Assembly: GCA_963762315.1 (NCBI GenBank)
Contig: CAVXKO010000004.1
Coordinates: 1,402,579-1,466,578 of the forward strand
DNA length: 64,000 nt
Direction of reading: 5' to 3'
Source: RPQJ01 sp963762315
GTDB lineage: Bacteria > Pseudomonadota > Gammaproteobacteria > Steroidobacterales > Steroidobacteraceae
Program-made: the position numbers and the translations under genes
The notes under the pieces: generated by a model
The model's database searches: none
Seen by the model: the letters and a program-made list of their open reading frames with translations, nothing else
Told to the model about the DNA's origin: nothing
In this document: piece after piece, positions 29,609-39,019 of the stretch
Layout of the letters: the number at the start of each line of letters is the position of its first letter
Position numbering within the stretch: position 1 is the stretch's first letter

Positions 29609-30497
29609 ATGCTCGGCCGCATTTCCACCGTCACCATCACCACGCCCGACCTGCGGGCGAGCACGTCCGCGTACCAGCGCTACCTCGGATACCGGATCAC
29701 CGACGACGGCGCCATCGGTCGCGACACGGCCAGGGCCTGGGGCCGGCCGGCGCTCGCCTCGGCGCGAGCGGTGCTGATGGAGCCGGAGAGCGGCGCGGAC
29801 ACGTATCTGCGTTTCGTCGAGGGTCCGTCCTACGTCGACTACGAGCCGTTCGCCTGCCTCGGCTGGAACGCGGCCGAGTTGATCGTTGCGGACGTGGACC
29901 GTCTCGCGGACCAGTTGCGCGGCGCGCCGTTCCGCATCATCGGACCGCCGGCCGACCTGTCGTTTTCGGACCAGATCCGCGCCATGCAGGTCGTCGGCCC
30001 GGCGCGAGAAGTGCTGTATCTCACCCAGATCAAGTCGAAGCTGCCGGTTTTCGACACGCCCGACGCGACGAGCTTCGTCGACCGCGTGTTCATCGTCATC
30101 CTCGGCGGGGCTTCGCTCGACGGCCTGCAGGACTACTACCACGAACAGCACGGCCTCCCGCGGGCCCCGGCCATGCCGTCGGTGATCTCGGTGCTGTCGG
30201 CGCAGTTCGGCCTGCCGCCCGACCACCTGCACCCCATCGCCGCGATCCCGGTTCCCGGGCAGTGCTACATCGAGGCGGACCAGATGCCGGCCGCAGCGCG
30301 GCCCCGCCCCTGCTTCCCGGGCCAGCTGCCGCCCGGGGTTTCCATGGTCAGTTTCGAAGTCGACCGGCTGCCGGACACCGTGTCGGGCGGCGCTGGGCGA
30401 AATCCACCGGTCGGCGACCCTCCCGTACGCCGGCCGCCGCGCCTGCGCCTGTGTCGGGGCGGCGGGGGAATTGATCGAGCTCATCGAAGCCGCCTGA
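29609..30497 (+). CDS. Two-domain VOC (glyoxalase/dioxygenase fold) protein (one frameshift)
   Basis: About 296 residues with two beta-alpha-beta-beta-beta modules: the first opens with RISTVTITTPDLRASTSAYQR, the second is around FVDRVFIVILGG. A frameshift at about 30390 hides the true end; the other frame gives GAAGELIELIEAA then stop, the usual VOC finish with a metal-ligand Glu. The ATG at 29609 follows the amidase stop by 5 bases. Only some metal ligands are clear, so isomerase, dioxygenase or non-catalytic binding roles are all possible. Confidence 0.75.
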
Positions 30498-30521
30498 CTT
30501 TCGCCGGCTGATAGGTACAAT
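30494..30521 (+). promoter_or_regulatory. Possible promoter for the exported TPR gene
   Basis: CTGACT (30494-30499) and TACAAT (30516-30521), spacing 16, overlapping the corrected end of the VOC gene. It leaves a leader of about 35 bases with a GAGAGG ribosome site before the ATG at 30564. Confidence 0.35.
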
Positions 30522-30563
30522 GCGCGGCTATCATTGGCGTTTTTTCTGCCACGAGAGGCACAA

Positions 30564-31829
30564 ATGAAGAAAGCGAACCTTGTGTTGACGGCCGCGCTGG
30601 CCGCGGCGGGCCTGGTCGGTGTCGCGGCCGGAACGCTCGTTCCAACCACCGCGCTGGCGGCGGCGGCCAAGAAACCCACGCTCAGCGCCGCGGTGCTGCC
30701 GCCGCTCAAGGCCACACAGGAAGCGGTCAACGCGAAGAACTGGGACGAAGCCCTGCTGCGCGTCCAGGAAGCCCAGGCCGTCCCGGGCCGCACGGCGTAC
30801 GACGATTTCCAGATCAACGACTTCCTCTGGTTCATCCAGTACCAGCGCAAGCAGCTGCCGGAAGCGGCAGCAGCGCTCGAGCAGGTCGTGAACTCCGGCT
30901 TCGTGCCGCCCGAGCTGCTGCAGCAGCGCCTCAAGGCCGTGACCCAGCTGAATCTCGCGGCGAAGAACTACGGCAAGGCGATCGAGTTCGGGAACAAGTA
31001 CCTCGCGCTGGATCCGTCCGACCAGGAGACGGCGCTGCAGGTCGCCCAGGCCATGTACCTCAACAAGGACTTTGCCGGTGCCAAGGCTGCGGCCGAGAAA
31101 CTGGTGGCCAGCGGCGGCAAGCCGAGCGAGGACGCGCTGAAGCTCGTGCTGCGCTCCAACATGGATCTCAAGAACGACGCGGGCGCGCTCGCGGCCCTCG
31201 AGAGCCTGGTGCGTTACTACCCGGCGCAGAAATACTGGGAAGACCTGCTGACCAACCAGCTCTTCCGCACCAAGGACGACCGCGCGCTGCGTCACCTCTA
31301 TCGCCTGATGAACGACACCAGCACGCTCGACAAGGCCGACGAAATCGGCGAGATGGGTTCGTCGCTGATCGCGGGCGGCTTCCCGACCGAGGCCAAGGGC
31401 GTGCTCGAGCGCGGGATCGCGGCGGGCGTGTTCTCTGGCGACGCCAAGGCTCGCGCGCAGGCCGACCTCGACCGGGCCCGCACCCAGGCGGCGGCGGATG
31501 CCAAGGATCTCCCGAACGCCGACAAGGCACTTGCGACGGCCAAGACCGGCAACGAGATGGTGGCGACCGGCAAGCTGTACTTCAGCGCGGGCAACTACGA
31601 GAAGGCGGCCGACGCGATCCAGAAGGGACTCGCGAAAGGCGGCGTCACCGACGTCGATGACGCGAACATGCTGCTCGGCATCGCCTACGCCCGCTCGGGC
31701 AAGACCGCGGAAGGCAATGCTGCATTCGGAACCGTCAAGGATGCAAAATTCGCCGACGTGTCGAGGCTTTGGAAGCTCAAGCTCGAAACTGTCGCAACTG
31801 CGGCGGCCCCGGCCCCGAGCGCCGGCTGA
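30564..31829 (+). CDS. Exported TPR-repeat protein, paralogue A
   Basis: A 421-residue protein with a signal peptide (MKKANLVLTAALAAAGLVGVAAG, cleavage near ALAAAA). The rest is helical repeats of TPR/SEL1 type (for example LAAKNYGKAIEFGNKYLALDP and YFSAGNYEKAADAIQKGLAKGG). It resembles, over its whole length, the protein encoded convergently at 31944-33143: both have WDEAL/WDQAL, ...YPAQKYWEDLL / YPSTDTWGRVL, and KTGNEMVATGKLYFS / KTGDEMYNVGKLYFS. Function unknown; the paralogue belongs to a TonB-ExbBD operon, suggesting a periplasmic role in energised outer-membrane transport. Confidence 0.85.
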   Translation: MKKANLVLTAALAAAGLVGVAAGTLVPTTALAAAAKKPTLSAAVLPPLKATQEAVNAKNWDEALLRVQEAQAVPGRTAYDDFQINDFLWFIQYQRKQLPEAAAALEQVVNSGFVPPELLQQRLKAVTQLNLAAKNYGKAIEFGNKYLALDPSDQETALQVAQAMYLNKDFAGAKAAAEKLVASGGKPSEDALKLVLRSNMDLKNDAGALAALESLVRYYPAQKYWEDLLTNQLFRTKDDRALRHLYRLMNDTSTLDKADEIGEMGSSLIAGGFPTEAKGVLERGIAAGVFSGDAKARAQADLDRARTQAAADAKDLPNADKALATAKTGNEMVATGKLYFSAGNYEKAADAIQKGLAKGGVTDVDDANMLLGIAYARSGKTAEGNAAFGTVKDAKFADVSRLWKLKLETVATAAAPAPSAG

Positions 31830-31873
31830 CCTGGAGTGACGGGCCGCGGACGCGCGCGGCCCGTCCCTGCAAA

Positions 31874-31914
31874 CAAAAAGGGCTCCCGGATCGTCCGGGA
31901 GCCCTTTGTTTTTG
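31874..31914. terminator. Bidirectional rho-independent terminator
   Basis: Stem GGGCTCCCGGA-TCG-TCCGGGAGCCC flanked by AAACAAAAA on the left and TTTGTTTTT on the right. It therefore ends the plus-strand TPR gene and the minus-strand tonB operon alike. Confidence 0.93.
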
Positions 31915-31943
31915 TGGTCCGACTCCGGCCGCGACTGCTGCGA

Positions 31944-33143
31944 TCAGCGCATCGCCATCTTGTAGAGCTTGCCGATCTCGGCAAACTTCGGGTCCTTGAT
32001 GGCGTCGAACGCCTTGCCGGCTTCGGCCTTGTTTCCCTGGCGGGCCAGCGACACGCCATACAGCATCTCCGCCGCATCGAAGTCTGCGATGCCGCCCTTG
32101 GCCAGCGCTTTCTTCAGCGCATCCGAGGCCTTGGCATAGTCGCCGGAGCTGAAGTACAGCTTGCCCACGTTGTACATTTCATCGCCCGTCTTGGCCGCGG
32201 CGAGCATGCCCGCCGCTTTCGGCAACGCCGCGCGCTCGGCATCCGCCTTGCGCTTGGCCGCTTCGAGCGTGCGCTGGGCGCGATTGAGATCCTCGCCAGT
32301 GAACAGGTTCGCTGCGATGCCTTTTTCCATGATCCGCTGGCCTTCGATGCCGAAGCCGCCGAGGATCAGCGCCTGCGTCATGTCGATGTACTGGCGCGGC
32401 TTGTCGAGGGTGCCCACGTCTTCGGACAGACGATACAGCGCCATCAACTCGTGGTCGTGCTTCGTCGTCTGGAAGAAGCCGTCCAGCACGCGACCCCAGG
32501 TATCGGTGCTCGGGTAGTACTTGAGCAGCTGATCGAGGGCCTTGGCAGTACCCGCCGAGTCCTTCAGCTCGTAGTTGCTGCGCAGGACCAGCTGCAGCAG
32601 GTCCTGGCTCGGCGTGCCGCCGGCCTTGATGACGCGGTCGGCCGCGGCGATGGCGCCCTTGTAATCCTTCTGCTGATACGCGGCGGTGGCCACGATCATC
32701 TGCATGTCCTTGTCGCCCGGCATGGTCTTCGCGATCTGCGCGGCCCTGCCGTAATTGCCGGCGCGGAAGTAAAGCTGCGCCAGCGTCTTGGAGCGCTGCG
32801 CCTTCTCGCCGGCGGGCATCTGCCCCGAGTTGATCTGGCCTTCGAGGACGCGGGCGGCGTCGGCATTGCGCCCCTGCTGCAGGTACACGTACCACAGCAT
32901 GTCGTTGATCTTGTACTGGTCGTAGGCGGTCTTCGGCGAGATGCCGTCGGCCTCCTTGATCTTTGCGAGCGCCTGGTCCCACTTCTTCTTCTGGATGGCT
33001 TCCTGCGCCGCCTTGAGCGGGACGCCGACCTTGGCGCTCACTTTCTGCTGCGCCATCGCCACCGAAGGAACCAGCAGGCCGCCGACGCCCGCAACGCCTG
33101 CCAGGGCCAGGGCGGCACTCAGTACGAAACTCGCCTTCCTCAT
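31944..33143 (-). CDS. Exported TPR-repeat protein, paralogue B (end of tonB operon)
   Basis: A 399-residue protein with a Sec signal (MRKASFVLSAALALAGVAGVGGLLVPSVAMA, cleavage before QQKVS) and about eight TPR-like helical pairs. It is homologous to the convergent gene at 30564-31829. The start is at ATG 33143; an upstream ATG at 33251 would put the signal peptide inside the chain. It lies 132 bases after the second exbD and likely works in the periplasm with this TonB system. Confidence 0.85.
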   Translation of the reverse strand: MRKASFVLSAALALAGVAGVGGLLVPSVAMAQQKVSAKVGVPLKAAQEAIQKKKWDQALAKIKEADGISPKTAYDQYKINDMLWYVYLQQGRNADAARVLEGQINSGQMPAGEKAQRSKTLAQLYFRAGNYGRAAQIAKTMPGDKDMQMIVATAAYQQKDYKGAIAAADRVIKAGGTPSQDLLQLVLRSNYELKDSAGTAKALDQLLKYYPSTDTWGRVLDGFFQTTKHDHELMALYRLSEDVGTLDKPRQYIDMTQALILGGFGIEGQRIMEKGIAANLFTGEDLNRAQRTLEAAKRKADAERAALPKAAGMLAAAKTGDEMYNVGKLYFSSGDYAKASDALKKALAKGGIADFDAAEMLYGVSLARQGNKAEAGKAFDAIKDPKFAEIGKLYKMAMR

Positions 33144-33274
33144 CGAACGCCTCGCTTGGGGGGCCGCGAAGCCCCGGCTCTCAAGATAAAAGCCGCCTGG
33201 GCTTTCGGGCCCAGGCAGCCTCGTTGAACTCACACCGCCCGCCGCCCCCACACGCCGGCGGGCGACGGAACCGA

Positions 33275-33691
33275 CTACATGAACTGCTCGTTGCCGACGA
33301 AACCGATCTTCCTCAGGCCGTTGCGCTGCGCCGACGCGAGCACGCGGGCGACGATGTCGTACTCGGCGCGCTTGTTCGGCCGGATGTGCAACTCCGGCTG
33401 CGGATCGTTGGCGGCCTCGCGACGGAAGTACGCGTCGAGCGTGTCCACGTTCGCGACCGGCGACCCGTTCCAGAGGATCGTCCCGTCGAAGTCGATCTCG
33501 AGGTTGATCACCACGGGCAGGGTCGTCTGCGGCGCGTTGGTGGGCCGCGGCATGTCCAGCTTCACGGCGTGCGTCATCACCGGGATGGTGATGATGAACA
33601 TGACGAGCAAGACGAGCAGGACGTCGATCAACGGCGTCATGTTCATTTCCATCATCGGCTCGTCTTCGCCGCCGCCAATGCTCATACTCAT
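33275..33691 (-). CDS. exbD: Biopolymer transport protein ExbD (copy 2)
   Basis: A 138-residue inner-membrane protein with one N-terminal helix (MTPLIDVLLVLLVMFIIT) carrying the proton-path Asp of the TonB motor, then a periplasmic domain ending LRKIGFVGNEQFM. It lies 19 bases after the first exbD. Two ExbD paralogues behind one ExbB are known from Xanthomonads, where the second can be needed for particular substrates. Confidence 0.92.
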   Translation of the reverse strand: MSMSIGGGEDEPMMEMNMTPLIDVLLVLLVMFIITIPVMTHAVKLDMPRPTNAPQTTLPVVINLEIDFDGTILWNGSPVANVDTLDAYFRREAANDPQPELHIRPNKRAEYDIVARVLASAQRNGLRKIGFVGNEQFM

Positions 33692-33710
33692 GTCGTTCTC
33701 TCCTGCACGC

Positions 33711-34145
33711 TCAGAACGAGCGCGCCAAGCCGCGGTCCGGCTCGGTGATGAAACCCACCTTCAGGATGCCGCTGCGCTGGCAGAGCACCATGACGCGCCC
33801 GATCGACTCGTACTGCGTGTGCTTGTCGCCACGCACGTGGATCTCGGGCTGCGGATCCAGCACGGCCACGCTCTTCAGCCGATCGAGCAACGCTTCCTGC
33901 GTGGGCACCAACGACGTGTTCCAGTAGACGTTGCCGTCCTTGTCGACCGCGATGTTGATGTTCTCCGGCTTGGTCTGGGTCGGGATGTTGGCCGCCTTCG
34001 GCAGTTCCACCTTGACCGACTGCGTGATGACCGGGACGGTGATCAGGAAGATGATGAGCAGCACCAGCATCACGTCCACGAGGGGCGTGGTGTTGATCTC
34101 CGACATCGGCTTGTCGTCCTGGTCCGATCCAACTGACATGCTCAT
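33711..34145 (-). CDS. exbD: Biopolymer transport protein ExbD (copy 1)
   Basis: A 144-residue ExbD with the helix NTTPLVDVMLVLLIIFLIT (channel Asp present) and periplasmic domain ending in ILKVGFITEPD. It couples proton flow through ExbB to TonB movement. It differs clearly from copy 2 in its periplasmic half, so the duplication is old. Confidence 0.93.
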   Translation of the reverse strand: MSMSVGSDQDDKPMSEINTTPLVDVMLVLLIIFLITVPVITQSVKVELPKAANIPTQTKPENINIAVDKDGNVYWNTSLVPTQEALLDRLKSVAVLDPQPEIHVRGDKHTQYESIGRVMVLCQRSGILKVGFITEPDRGLARSF

Positions 34146-34180
34146 GGTGTACCAGTCTCCGGCGTGTGCCCTGGCCGGGA

Positions 34181-34906
34181 TTACTTCTTGGGACCGCCGG
34201 CAATGACCTTCGCGCCCGCGCCTTCGATGCGCGAACCGCTGACGATCACCTGTTCGAGGTCGCTCTGGAACAGCTTCACGCGCTCCATGATCGCCTTGTT
34301 GCGGCCGAGCAGGAAGTTGTAGCCGAGCACCGCGGGCACGGCGACCGCAAGGCCGATGGCCGTCATGATGAGCGCTTCACCGACCGGGCCGGCAACCTTG
34401 TCGATGCTCGCCTGGCCGGCGACACCGATGGCCACGAGGGCGTGGTAGATGCCCCACACGGTGCCGAACAGGCCGATGAACGGCGCGGTCGAACCGGTCG
34501 TGGCGAGGAACGGCAGCTGGGTGGACAGCGCGCTGTTGATGCGCGCGACGGCGCGGGCCAGCACGTTGTCGATCCACTCGTGCAGCGGAACCTGCTGCGT
34601 CATGCGCGAATCGTGGTGCTCGGCGGCATCGATCGCTTCGGAGGCCATCGCCTTGAAGATGTTGCCCTTGCCCGAGAGCTTGCCGACGCCGGTCTTGATG
34701 TTGTCGGCGGCCCAGAAATTCTTCTCGGCCTCGTGCGCCTGGCCGAGCAGTCGCCGCTGTTCCCACCACTTCGTGAAGATGATGAACCACGAGTACGCGG
34801 ACATCAGCACCAGCAGGACCATCACGCCCTTGGCGACGAAGTCGCCCTGAGCCCACAGGGCCTGGATTCCATACGGGTTGTCGACTTGAATGCTTTCAGT
34901 GGCCAT
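34181..34906 (-). CDS. exbB: TonB-system proton channel ExbB (MotA/TolQ/ExbB family)
   Basis: A 241-residue protein with three membrane helices: near FVAKGVMVLLVLMSAYSWFIIF, TAPFIGLFGTVWGIYHALVAIG and VGEALIMTAIGLAVAVPAVLGYNFL. The last two are the hallmark pore helices of the family. It energises TonB with ExbD. Between the tonB stop and this ATG lie 84 bases. Confidence 0.94.
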   Translation of the reverse strand: MATESIQVDNPYGIQALWAQGDFVAKGVMVLLVLMSAYSWFIIFTKWWEQRRLLGQAHEAEKNFWAADNIKTGVGKLSGKGNIFKAMASEAIDAAEHHDSRMTQQVPLHEWIDNVLARAVARINSALSTQLPFLATTGSTAPFIGLFGTVWGIYHALVAIGVAGQASIDKVAGPVGEALIMTAIGLAVAVPAVLGYNFLLGRNKAIMERVKLFQSDLEQVIVSGSRIEGAGAKVIAGGPKK

Positions 34907-34990
34907 GGGGATCTCTTCCTCCGAACAAATCGGTTTGCGTGTCGTTTGGTGCCGAAGCGGCGTGTTGTGAGTAAACGGTCTGAGCGGGAA

Positions 34991-35641
34991 TCAGTCGGTC
35001 AGCTTGAACGTGACGGCGAAGGTGTGCCACATGGCCACGGGCTTGCCGTCTTCCTTGCCGGGGACGAAGCGCCAGTTGCGCTGGACTTCCTTGACGGCAG
35101 CTTCATCGAGCTTCTCGAATCCGCTGCTCTTGACGACCTCGACCTGGGAGCAGCGCCCGTCCTCTCCGACGAACGCCTTCAACGTCACGGTGCCGGCCTC
35201 GCCGGCGCGGCGCGAGGCCGGCGGGTACTCCGGAAGCGAGGTTCGCGCGCCCTTGCCCTGCGTCGACGGAGGCGTGCGTACGACCTTGTGCTCGGCCGTC
35301 GGCGGCGGCGGCGGCGCTGCGGCGACCGGGCGCTCGCTGGTCGCGTTGGAAATCGCAGTGGTATTCGAAGTGTCGACGATGGTGTCGATGGAAATCTCGG
35401 GCGGCGGGACGTAGGGAGGCGGCTGTTCGATGTCCGGCGGCGGCGGCGGCGGCTCCTTCTCGTCCGGCAACTCTTCGATGATCTTGGTTTCGACCGGGCC
35501 GACGACCGTCTCGACGATCTTCGCGCCGAGGCCGGAGGCGAGCACCCAGAAGAACAGCATGTGGATGATCACCACGAGCACGAACGCGAGGGTGCGTTTT
35601 TGTGCTTTTGCCGGATCGTCGATCGAATAACTGTAAGCCAC
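34991..35641 (-). CDS. tonB: Energy transducer TonB
   Basis: A 216-residue protein: short cytoplasmic N-terminus, membrane anchor TLAFVLVVIIHMLFFWVLASG with the essential His, Pro-rich spacer (runs of Pro near residues 70-95), and a C-terminal TonB domain (SLPEYPPASRRAGEAGTV to WHTFAVTFKL). The start is the GTG at 35641, because GGAGGG lies just before it and the frame upstream of it has no TonB character. It is the first gene of tonB-exbB-exbD-exbD-TPR. Confidence 0.93.
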   Translation of the reverse strand: MAYSYSIDDPAKAQKRTLAFVLVVIIHMLFFWVLASGLGAKIVETVVGPVETKIIEELPDEKEPPPPPPDIEQPPPYVPPPEISIDTIVDTSNTTAISNATSERPVAAAPPPPPTAEHKVVRTPPSTQGKGARTSLPEYPPASRRAGEAGTVTLKAFVGEDGRCSQVEVVKSSGFEKLDEAAVKEVQRNWRFVPGKEDGKPVAMWHTFAVTFKLTD

Positions 35642-35711
35642 AAACCCTCCACTGCCAGGGACGATGCACGTGCATGCCCGGCGTCGATGCCGCGGTCCGC
35701 CGGGACTGGCG

Positions 35712-35740
35712 ACACTACAAGAGCCTACTGACCCTCGCAA
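35712..35740 (-). promoter_or_regulatory. Probable promoter of the tonB operon
   Basis: Minus-strand TTGCGA (35735-35740) and TAGTGT (35712-35717) with 17-base spacing, about 70 bases before the tonB start. No Fur-box-like sequence was seen. Confidence 0.42.
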
Positions 35741-35829
35741 CCCCCTGAGTAGGCCGTCGATCGCCGGTGCGTGCCGGCGCCTTCGTGCCAGCCCTTCCCC
35801 ATTCACTCTCCGCCATCGTGCGGATTATT

Positions 35830-35889
35830 TTTGATGCACCGCATCAAAGCGACCGGACCTGCTGTGCCGACGATCCGCTCGAGCGGATC
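35830..35889. repeat. Two perfect palindromes between ilvD and tonB
   Basis: TTTGATGC-ACC-GCATCAAA at 35830-35848, and GATCCGCTCGAGCGGATC at 35872-35889 (18 bases, no loop). The 314-base gap has no gene. Neither is followed by a T-run, so they are not typical terminators; they could stabilise the ilvD mRNA end or bind a regulator. Confidence 0.5.
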
Positions 35890-35955
35890 CGCCGACGGCC
35901 CGCACTTTACCGGCGCACCTGTCGATACTCAATAGGCTCGAAATCGATTCGCCGT

Positions 35956-37675
35956 TCAACCCTTGACTTGCACATCACCGCCGGTCGTGCGCAAGCCGCG
36001 ATCGGTCACCGCACCGAGCGACGCGCTGCTCACGAGCTCCGCGTACTTCGCCAGCACGCCGCGCGTCGCGTACGGCGCGCGTGGCCGCCATGCCGCGCGA
36101 CGACGCGCGAGTTCCGCGTCGCTGACTGCCAGCGACAATGCGCGCGTCGTGGCATCGATGCTGATGCGCGTCGCCGTCGCGCACGAGCGCGAGCGGACCG
36201 CCGAGCGCCGCTTCCGGCGACACGTGGCCGACCACGAAGCCATGGCTGCCGCCGGAGAAGCGCCCGTCCGTGATCAGCGCGACCTTGTCGCCGAGGCCCT
36301 TGCCCATGATCGCGGCCGTCGGGCTCAGCATTTCGCGCATGCCCGGCCCGCCGCGCGGCCCCTCGTAGCGCACGACGATCACGTCGCCTGCCTTGACCGT
36401 GCCATCGAGAATCGCTTGCAACGTCGCCTCCTCGCCATCGAACACTCGTGCGCGGCCCGTGAAACTCAGGCCTTCCTTGCCGCTGATCTTCGCCACCGCG
36501 CCTTCGGGCGCGAGATTGCCGTACATCACGACCAGATGGCTGTCGGGCTTGATCGGGTTCGACAGCGGGCGAACCATGTCCTGCCCGGCCGGATACGGCT
36601 TCACGCGCTTCAGGTTCTGCGCGAGGGTCTTGCCGGTCACGGTGAGGCAGTCGCCGTGCAGCAGCCCCTCGTCTAGCAAGGCCTTCATCAGCGGCTGGAT
36701 GCCGCCGATGCGGATCAGGTCCGACATCGAGTACTTGCCGCTCGGGCGCAGGTCGGCCAGCACCGGGACGCGCGCGCCGATGCGCGTGAAGTCATCGAGC
36801 TGCAGCGGGATGCGCGCCGAGTGCGCGATCGCCAGAAGGTGCAGCACCGCATTGGTGGAACCCGAGAGCGCGATCGTCACGGTGATGGCGTTCTCGAACG
36901 CCTCACGGCCCAGGATGTCCGACGGCTTGATGCCGCGCTTGATCAGGTTGACGACGGCCGCGCCGGCATTGCGCGCGTCCTGCCGCTTCGTTCGCGAGAC
37001 GGCCTCCTGCGCCGAGCTGTTCGCGAGACTCATTCCAAGCGCTTCGATGGCCGACGCCATCGTGTTGGCGGTGTACATGCCGCCGCAGCTGCCCGGACCC
37101 GGAATCGACGTGCGCTCGACCTCGCGCAGCTGGCGGTCGTTGATCGCACCCCGTGCATGGGCTCCCACGGCCTCGAAGACCGACACGATGTCGCGCTTCT
37201 TCTCGCCCGGGCGGATCGTGCCGCCATAGACGAACACCGCAGGCCGGTCGAGCCGCGCAATGGCCATCATGCAGCCCGGCATGTTCTTGTCGCAGCCGCC
37301 GAGCGCCACGAAGCCGTCGAACCCCTGGGCGCCGACGACGGTCTCGATCGAGTCGGCGATTACTTCGCGCGACACGAGCGAATAGCGCATGCCCGGCGTG
37401 CCCATCGAGATGCCGTCGGACACGGTGATCGTGCCGAAGATCGTGCTCTTGCCGCCCGCATCCTCGGCGCCGGCCGCCGCGGCCGTCGCGAGCTTGTCGA
37501 TGTGCATGTTGCACGGCGTGAGCGTGCTCCACGTGGAGGCAACGCCGATCTGCGGCTTGCGGAAGTCCCGGTCCTCGAAGCCGACTGCGCGCAGCATCGC
37601 GCGGCTGGGCGTCTGCTTGACGCCGTCGAAGACGACACTGGAATGGGCGCGGACATCGGGCTTGCGACGGGACAT
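35956..37675 (-). CDS. ilvD: Dihydroxy-acid dehydratase IlvD (one frameshift)
   Basis: Dehydrates dihydroxy-isovalerate and dihydroxy-methylvalerate in valine, leucine and isoleucine synthesis. Iron-sulfur ligands are visible in LTPCNMH, GGCDKNMPGCM and GPGSCGGMYTANTM. The ITDGRFSGGSHGFVVGHVSPEA block with the catalytic Ser is intact. A one-base excess at about 36180 (after LVRDGD) throws the last 75 residues into another frame; corrected length about 572. It lies apart from the ilvC-leu operon, on the other strand, with no leader peptide seen in the 73 bases before its ATG. Confidence 0.93.
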
Positions 37676-37748
37676 TCGGCAGCTCCTGGCTCGGGATCGA
37701 TCGACGTGACGTGAATGCGGCTATTTTGCGCGTCGGAGCGGGCCGAGG

Positions 37749-39005
37749 TCACGTACCGTCGGCCGCAAGCTGCGCGCGGTGCATGCGCACGAACCGGCGC
37801 GCTCCCGCCACGATCAGCCCGAACGGCAGCAGCAGGGCCAGCGCCCCACCGTGCGCATGGACCGACTCCAGCAGGTAGTACAGGCCGATCGCGACTGGCG
37901 GGGTGATGAGTCCGCGGATGCCGGTCATGGTGACGTGCAGCGCCATGTAGCGCGTTTCCTCGCCGCGCGGCGCGAAGTCGTTGTGTCCGAGCGTCCAGCC
38001 GAGGCTGCCGGCTGCATTCGACATTCCCATGATCATAGCCCCCGGGACGAGCAGCCATGGCAACTTGAGAAAGACCGCGGTCACCAGCAATGCTGCGCCC
38101 GCGATCGTGAACCGGCCGTGCACCGAGCGGAACGCGAGCACCCGGTGAGTGTCGAGATACGCGGCCCAGGGCCGGATCGCGAACGGCACGACCAGCACCG
38201 GAATCGCCGTGGTCACGAGCACCTGCCAGAACGCGGGCAGCCCGAGCACTTCGCTCAGGCAGACGACCATGAGCGGCGTCAGCGAGATCATGCCGGCACC
38301 GAACACGGACATGGCGATCTGGTAGTCCTTGAATGCCGGGTCGCGCGCGAGCAACTCGCGGATGCCCGCCACCCCGAACGTCGCGCCCTGCTCCACCCTT
38401 GCGCGCTCCAGGTCGAGCAACTGGTCCTCGCGCCGCACGCGGAACTGCCGGATCGCGATCGAGCCTCCGAGGCCGAGCGCAGCGCCAACGATGACGGCGA
38501 TGCGCCACCAAGGGCCTTCGTGGCCGAGCAGCCAGCCGATGCCGAGGCTGACGATCGCCAGCACGACCGACGTATTGATCGTGATGCGTCCCGTGATCCG
38601 CGCCCGCATGCGGCTCGGGTAGTTGACGGTCCACAGCACCGCGCGCACGGTCTCGACGCCGGCCCACAGCAGGCGCGCGGCCGAATACAGCACGAAGAAC
38701 AGCAGCAGCCCGGTGGCCGAACGCGGGACCAGCGCGAGTGCCGCGATTGCGACGCACATGGCGATCAGCAGCGGCTGCAGGAACGCAACCTTCGGCCTGC
38801 CCTGCGCGCGACGCGCATAGGCGAGGCTCGCGAGGTTTGCCCACATCGGGGCCGCGCTGACGATCGCGAGCACGAGGTCGACGACCAGCTTCGGCGCCTG
38901 CTCGCCGAACAACGAACGCACCATGACCGCAGCCGTGCCGCCTTCCACGAGGCCGAGCGCGCAGTAGATCGCCGTCCAGGCCCGACGCTCGTAAGCGAGA
39001 TCCAT
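37749..39005 (-). CDS. MFS transporter
   Basis: A 418-residue inner-membrane protein with about 11-12 helices (for example TAIYCALGLVEGGTAAVMV, GLLLFFVLYSAARLLWAGV and ALALLLPFGLIVAGARRF). An MFS-like loop with charged residues sits between helices 2 and 3, and a long central cytoplasmic loop (RQFRVRREDQLLDLERARVE) divides the halves. The substrate is unknown. The ATG at 39005 is 14 bases after the aminopeptidase stop, so the two are probably one transcript. Confidence 0.78.
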   Translation of the reverse strand: MDLAYERRAWTAIYCALGLVEGGTAAVMVRSLFGEQAPKLVVDLVLAIVSAAPMWANLASLAYARRAQGRPKVAFLQPLLIAMCVAIAALALVPRSATGLLLFFVLYSAARLLWAGVETVRAVLWTVNYPSRMRARITGRITINTSVVLAIVSLGIGWLLGHEGPWWRIAVIVGAALGLGGSIAIRQFRVRREDQLLDLERARVEQGATFGVAGIRELLARDPAFKDYQIAMSVFGAGMISLTPLMVVCLSEVLGLPAFWQVLVTTAIPVLVVPFAIRPWAAYLDTHRVLAFRSVHGRFTIAGAALLVTAVFLKLPWLLVPGAMIMGMSNAAGSLGWTLGHNDFAPRGEETRYMALHVTMTGIRGLITPPVAIGLYYLLESVHAHGGALALLLPFGLIVAGARRFVRMHRAQLAADGT

Positions 39006-39019
39006 GGGCCGGCGCGATC

